Position numbers and translations under genes: made by a program
In this document: one piece after another, positions 61,113-64,000 of the stretch
Numbering within the stretch: the first letter of the stretch is position 1
How the letters are laid out: the number at the start of each line of letters is the position of its first letter
Assembly (NCBI RefSeq): GCF_016545825.1
Contig: NC_052619.1
Coordinates: 68,210,115 to 68,274,114 of the forward strand
Source: Eucalyptus grandis
Taxonomy: Eukaryota > Streptophyta > Magnoliopsida > Myrtales > Myrtaceae
Length of the DNA: 64,000 nt
Reading direction: 5' to 3'
The notes under the pieces: generated by a model
The model's input: only the letters and a program-made list of their open reading frames with translations
Databases searched by the model: none
What the model was told of the DNA's origin: nothing

Positions 61113-62709
61113 CCGGGCGGGGGAGGGAGATCGGCAACGGGGCGTCAGCGAATCATCGGGGCAACGCGCGATTAATCGGCAACGCGGCGAGGGTTGAAAA
61201 CGCGGGGCGATGAGCTTGACTTTTGTGCTCGGGGCCGATTTAGCTTTAATCCAAAAAGTCGCCGCGATTCCAGAACCCCGTGCCATTATTTTATTACCGT
61301 ATATATAAAAGAAAAATAAAAGAAAAGTATAGTGCTAATTTGAATGCGTCCGTGATTATTTTTTTAATGTCGCTGGAAATAATAAATAATGCACATTTGC
61401 CACATTTACTCATAAAATAACAAAAGAAAAAAAAATTATCTTACCGAAGATCGACGCGTGAGGTGCGTGTTCGAATCTATTTGTATTTTTGGACCATGGA
61501 GCACGAACGACCGTGTATTTTAAGCGGAGTTGTTTGGTTTCTGCCTGGCGTCATTGCTTGCTATATGGGTTCACTTCGTATCGGACCGATGTTGACGTGG
61601 GAGCACCCTGCCGACGGAAGTTGCCAAAGCTCGAGTTGGACTGAATAGGGGACGATCGATGTGCCTTCTCTCGACAGTCATGGGGTTGTAGACCTAGCGT
61701 GGAATAGGCGTGGTGGCCTAGTCCGTGTGATCGCTTTTGGTCCCATCAACCGCACATGCATCGTACTCGCAAAAGTTGGATGAATCGAACGTAAGCACAC
61801 GACATTTCTCGAATCTCATCCCCATTTTTAGGAAATTTTACTCCGAGTCTCGAGATTTCAAGAAGTTTGCATTTTGACGCTTGAAATTATTGCGATATTA
61901 TAATTTCGCGATTTCATTTTTCTGGCAATTAAATTACGCTTTTCTTATCCTGTTTCTTTAAAAGTCACGATTTTGTCTCTGATTAGTAATTGCACTTCTC
62001 TTTGCCTCGAGACCCTTAGGAACTATGAACGCAGCTTCCAAATCAATCATCATAAATTTAACTGCTCGTTTCATCCAAAAAAAACACCATTACGAACATC
62101 ATCAGACCTCGAGAGTCGGCGGATTTCCACCACCACCACACAATCCTCTCTTTTTGACGACGTGTGCTTTGGGCAGCGGTTCGGAATCAAGTACGGTCTG
62201 CATCTCATCGTGTTTGTGCTCCAGTTAAGCATTTCAATTAACAAAATAAACATTTCATGTCAAAATAAGTCGAATAGTGCATTCTCTACAGCCGATTTTT
62301 TTTTCTTTTGAAAAGGAAAACTTTTTTTTTTCCCCTCCTTTTGAAAAGGGTGCTTGCTCAAAAAAAGAAAAGAAAAGAAAAGAAAAGGGTGCAAATTGAA
62401 GTAGGCAAAATTTTCCCTTTTGGCTTTTTCTATTAAGGACTAATAAGGCAATGGAGAGGGCAGGTAACGCGGCTGTTGAGACGCGGGCGACCGTGACAAG
62501 CAAAACGACAGGAGTAAGTGGGGGAAAAGGGTATTCAATTTTTCCAAAGATTAGCTGTAGCGATGTCATCGCGGATTCCGGGACCCACCGCCCCTTCCCC
62601 CTCCCCTCCTTTCCCGTCTCTCTCATTGGACAGCAGCACGTGCGAGCTCCTTCTCGTGTCCCAAGAAAACGGCCCCACCCGGAAATAGTAACTTCGCCTC
62701 GATAACGAC
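61113..62709. other. intergenic, no gene recognised
   Basis: Mixed composition with GC-richer patches at 61080-61280 and 62440-62700 but no recognisable protein. An (AAAAG)n run lies at about 62361-62388. Confidence 0.5.
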
Positions 62710-63100
62710 ACACATAATATAGTCCTTCGACTTTAATATGATGTCCAATATGGTTTCTCTAAACTTTTAACTTTCCTAATGCGGTCCGTGAATATTGACC
62801 TAATTTGCAACTTTAAATTGTTCAGTGTGATTCCGCCTTGAACTATAACCAGATGCTCATGTAGTAGTTCCTGAATCACATGAAAATATTTACGATGTCG
62901 CGTGACCTCGCCTCAAACTATTAGTATATATTCAATGCATTCTTTGAATTGTACAAAGATGCTTGAAAATTCAGGAATCGCATTGAACAAATTAAAAGTT
63001 TATGAACTGCATTACACGTTAAAACGCGATCTGTAAATCACATCACACAAATTAAAAGAAGTTTAGATATGGCATTTGCGTATTGGATCAAAGTCTTTGA
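62710..63100. mobile_element. fold-back element (candidate MITE)
   Basis: The left arm (ccaatatggtttctctaaac, then ttttaactttcctaatgcgg) resembles the reverse complement of the right arm (GCCATATCTAAACTTC and, farther in, AATGCAGTTCATAAACTTTT). Interior is non-coding. Confidence 0.5.
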
Positions 63101-63564
63101 GACTATCTACGTTATTTTCTCTTTTTTATAAACATGATGCAATCAATTAGTTATGTTATTCGAAAATAAGATATGTGCTTGAGGAAGTTTTCGTATTCTG
63201 CTTTTATTAATCGTTCTTATATATTTGGCTGTCGTTATCGCGTGATATAAGTGCAGTGCATCGATGCCCAAAAAATATTTTCTTAACATATTTCACACAC
63301 GTCATCACTGAATCGATTCAAATAAAGAGGAGCTGCTTTTTCGCTGCGCCCTGTATAGAAAAAGCTTACTTGTGCATGACAGAAAGTGACATCCCAAGCC
63401 CTTACTTTCCTTTTTTTGCCTTTTTTTTTTACGTGACCATCATGGCCCTATCCCCAGAAAAAAAAACAAAAAACAAAAAAACAAAAACACTGCCTGAAAT
63501 TCCGAGTCATTTGTATTTATATGCTCTGACCCCAGCCCCAAAACCGAGCAAGATTTTAGTACCT
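63101..63564. other. intergenic, no gene recognised
   Basis: AT-rich, with A runs near 63460-63490. A 121-codon frame at 63256-63621 has no recognisable domain. Confidence 0.5.
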
Positions 63565-64000
63565 TCTTTAGTAATTTATAAGGCTAATATCACAAAAAAA
63601 TCTAAATTAATATATTTATGATAAATTTATTTCGAATTAATTTTTCTATAATAAAAAAATTGATGTATTTACGACAAATTTACTATCCATTTATTTTTAT
63701 TAAATTGAATTAACATCATGAAAAACCACACAATTGATACAGTTGTGATGAATGGAGGGCAAATCCTAAACCAGCATATCCGTCAACTGTCACATATTAT
63801 CCAACTTAGCAATTTAACAACAAAATTTAATGGAAACTAATTGAGGATAAATTTGCATAGATATACCAATTTTTGGTTTAATTTGAGCTAATTTGTCATA
63901 AGTGTACCGGTTTAGAACTTTTCGTAATATTGACCCTAATTTATATAAATTCTTCTAACAAATCTCAAATTGGTCTATACATGGTATATAATAAGACTAG
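63565..64000. repeat. AT-rich repeat running off the right edge
   Basis: A degenerate unit built on (A/T)ATATTTATGATAAATTTA recurs at about 63610, 63662 and 63845, and in related form (TTTGTCATAAGTGTACC) inverted near 63890. This suggests a fold-back element cut by the window end. Confidence 0.45.

Overview
The window is nuclear DNA from a flowering plant. Genes are split by GT-AG introns, and intergenic DNA is AT-rich and full of short inverted-repeat elements and microsatellites. Promoters carry plant signals such as TATA boxes and a telo-box. Every recognised protein is closest to land-plant families. The species cannot be fixed from sequence alone. A woody eudicot is likely; a Myrtales-type genome is a guess from the style of the GC-rich repeat cores.

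Layout. Positions 657-6298 (+) hold six exons of a P3B-ATPase like petunia PH1, with the N-terminal exon off the left edge. Positions 9659-10670 (-) encode ribosomal protein eL33 (RPL35A) in four exons, with a telo-box upstream. Positions 11000-21000 are a gene-poor tract of candidate non-autonomous elements, local duplications, a threefold tandem repeat of about 380 bp and a decayed LRR receptor-like protein pseudogene. Positions 21449-22886 (+) encode a group Ia bHLH factor (bHLH94/96 type). Positions 26723-28135 (-) encode an ATL-family RING-H2 E3 ligase with a duplicated 39-residue block. Positions 30398-41208 (-) hold a DEAH11/DEAH12-type gene, an RNA helicase fused to an RBR ubiquitin ligase; its first exon carries an apparent one-base frame break. 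Positions 44909-52368 (-) encode RIBA, the bifunctional enzyme of riboflavin synthesis, with a tiny transit-peptide exon. Positions 54284-56482 (-) encode a class I HD-Zip factor (ATHB6/5/16 type). Positions 57500-64000 hold only repeats and AT-rich DNA.

The genes are independent transcription units. They cover vacuolar or endomembrane ion transport, translation, transcription control, two ubiquitin ligases and flavin synthesis. I see no operon-like or co-functional cluster and no convincing undescribed multi-gene system. The best second looks are the PH1-like pump, the frame break in the helicase/RBR gene, the duplicated ATL module with its separately duplicated start region, the GC-rich-core repeat family, and an unexplained conserved-looking segment at 8560-8783.
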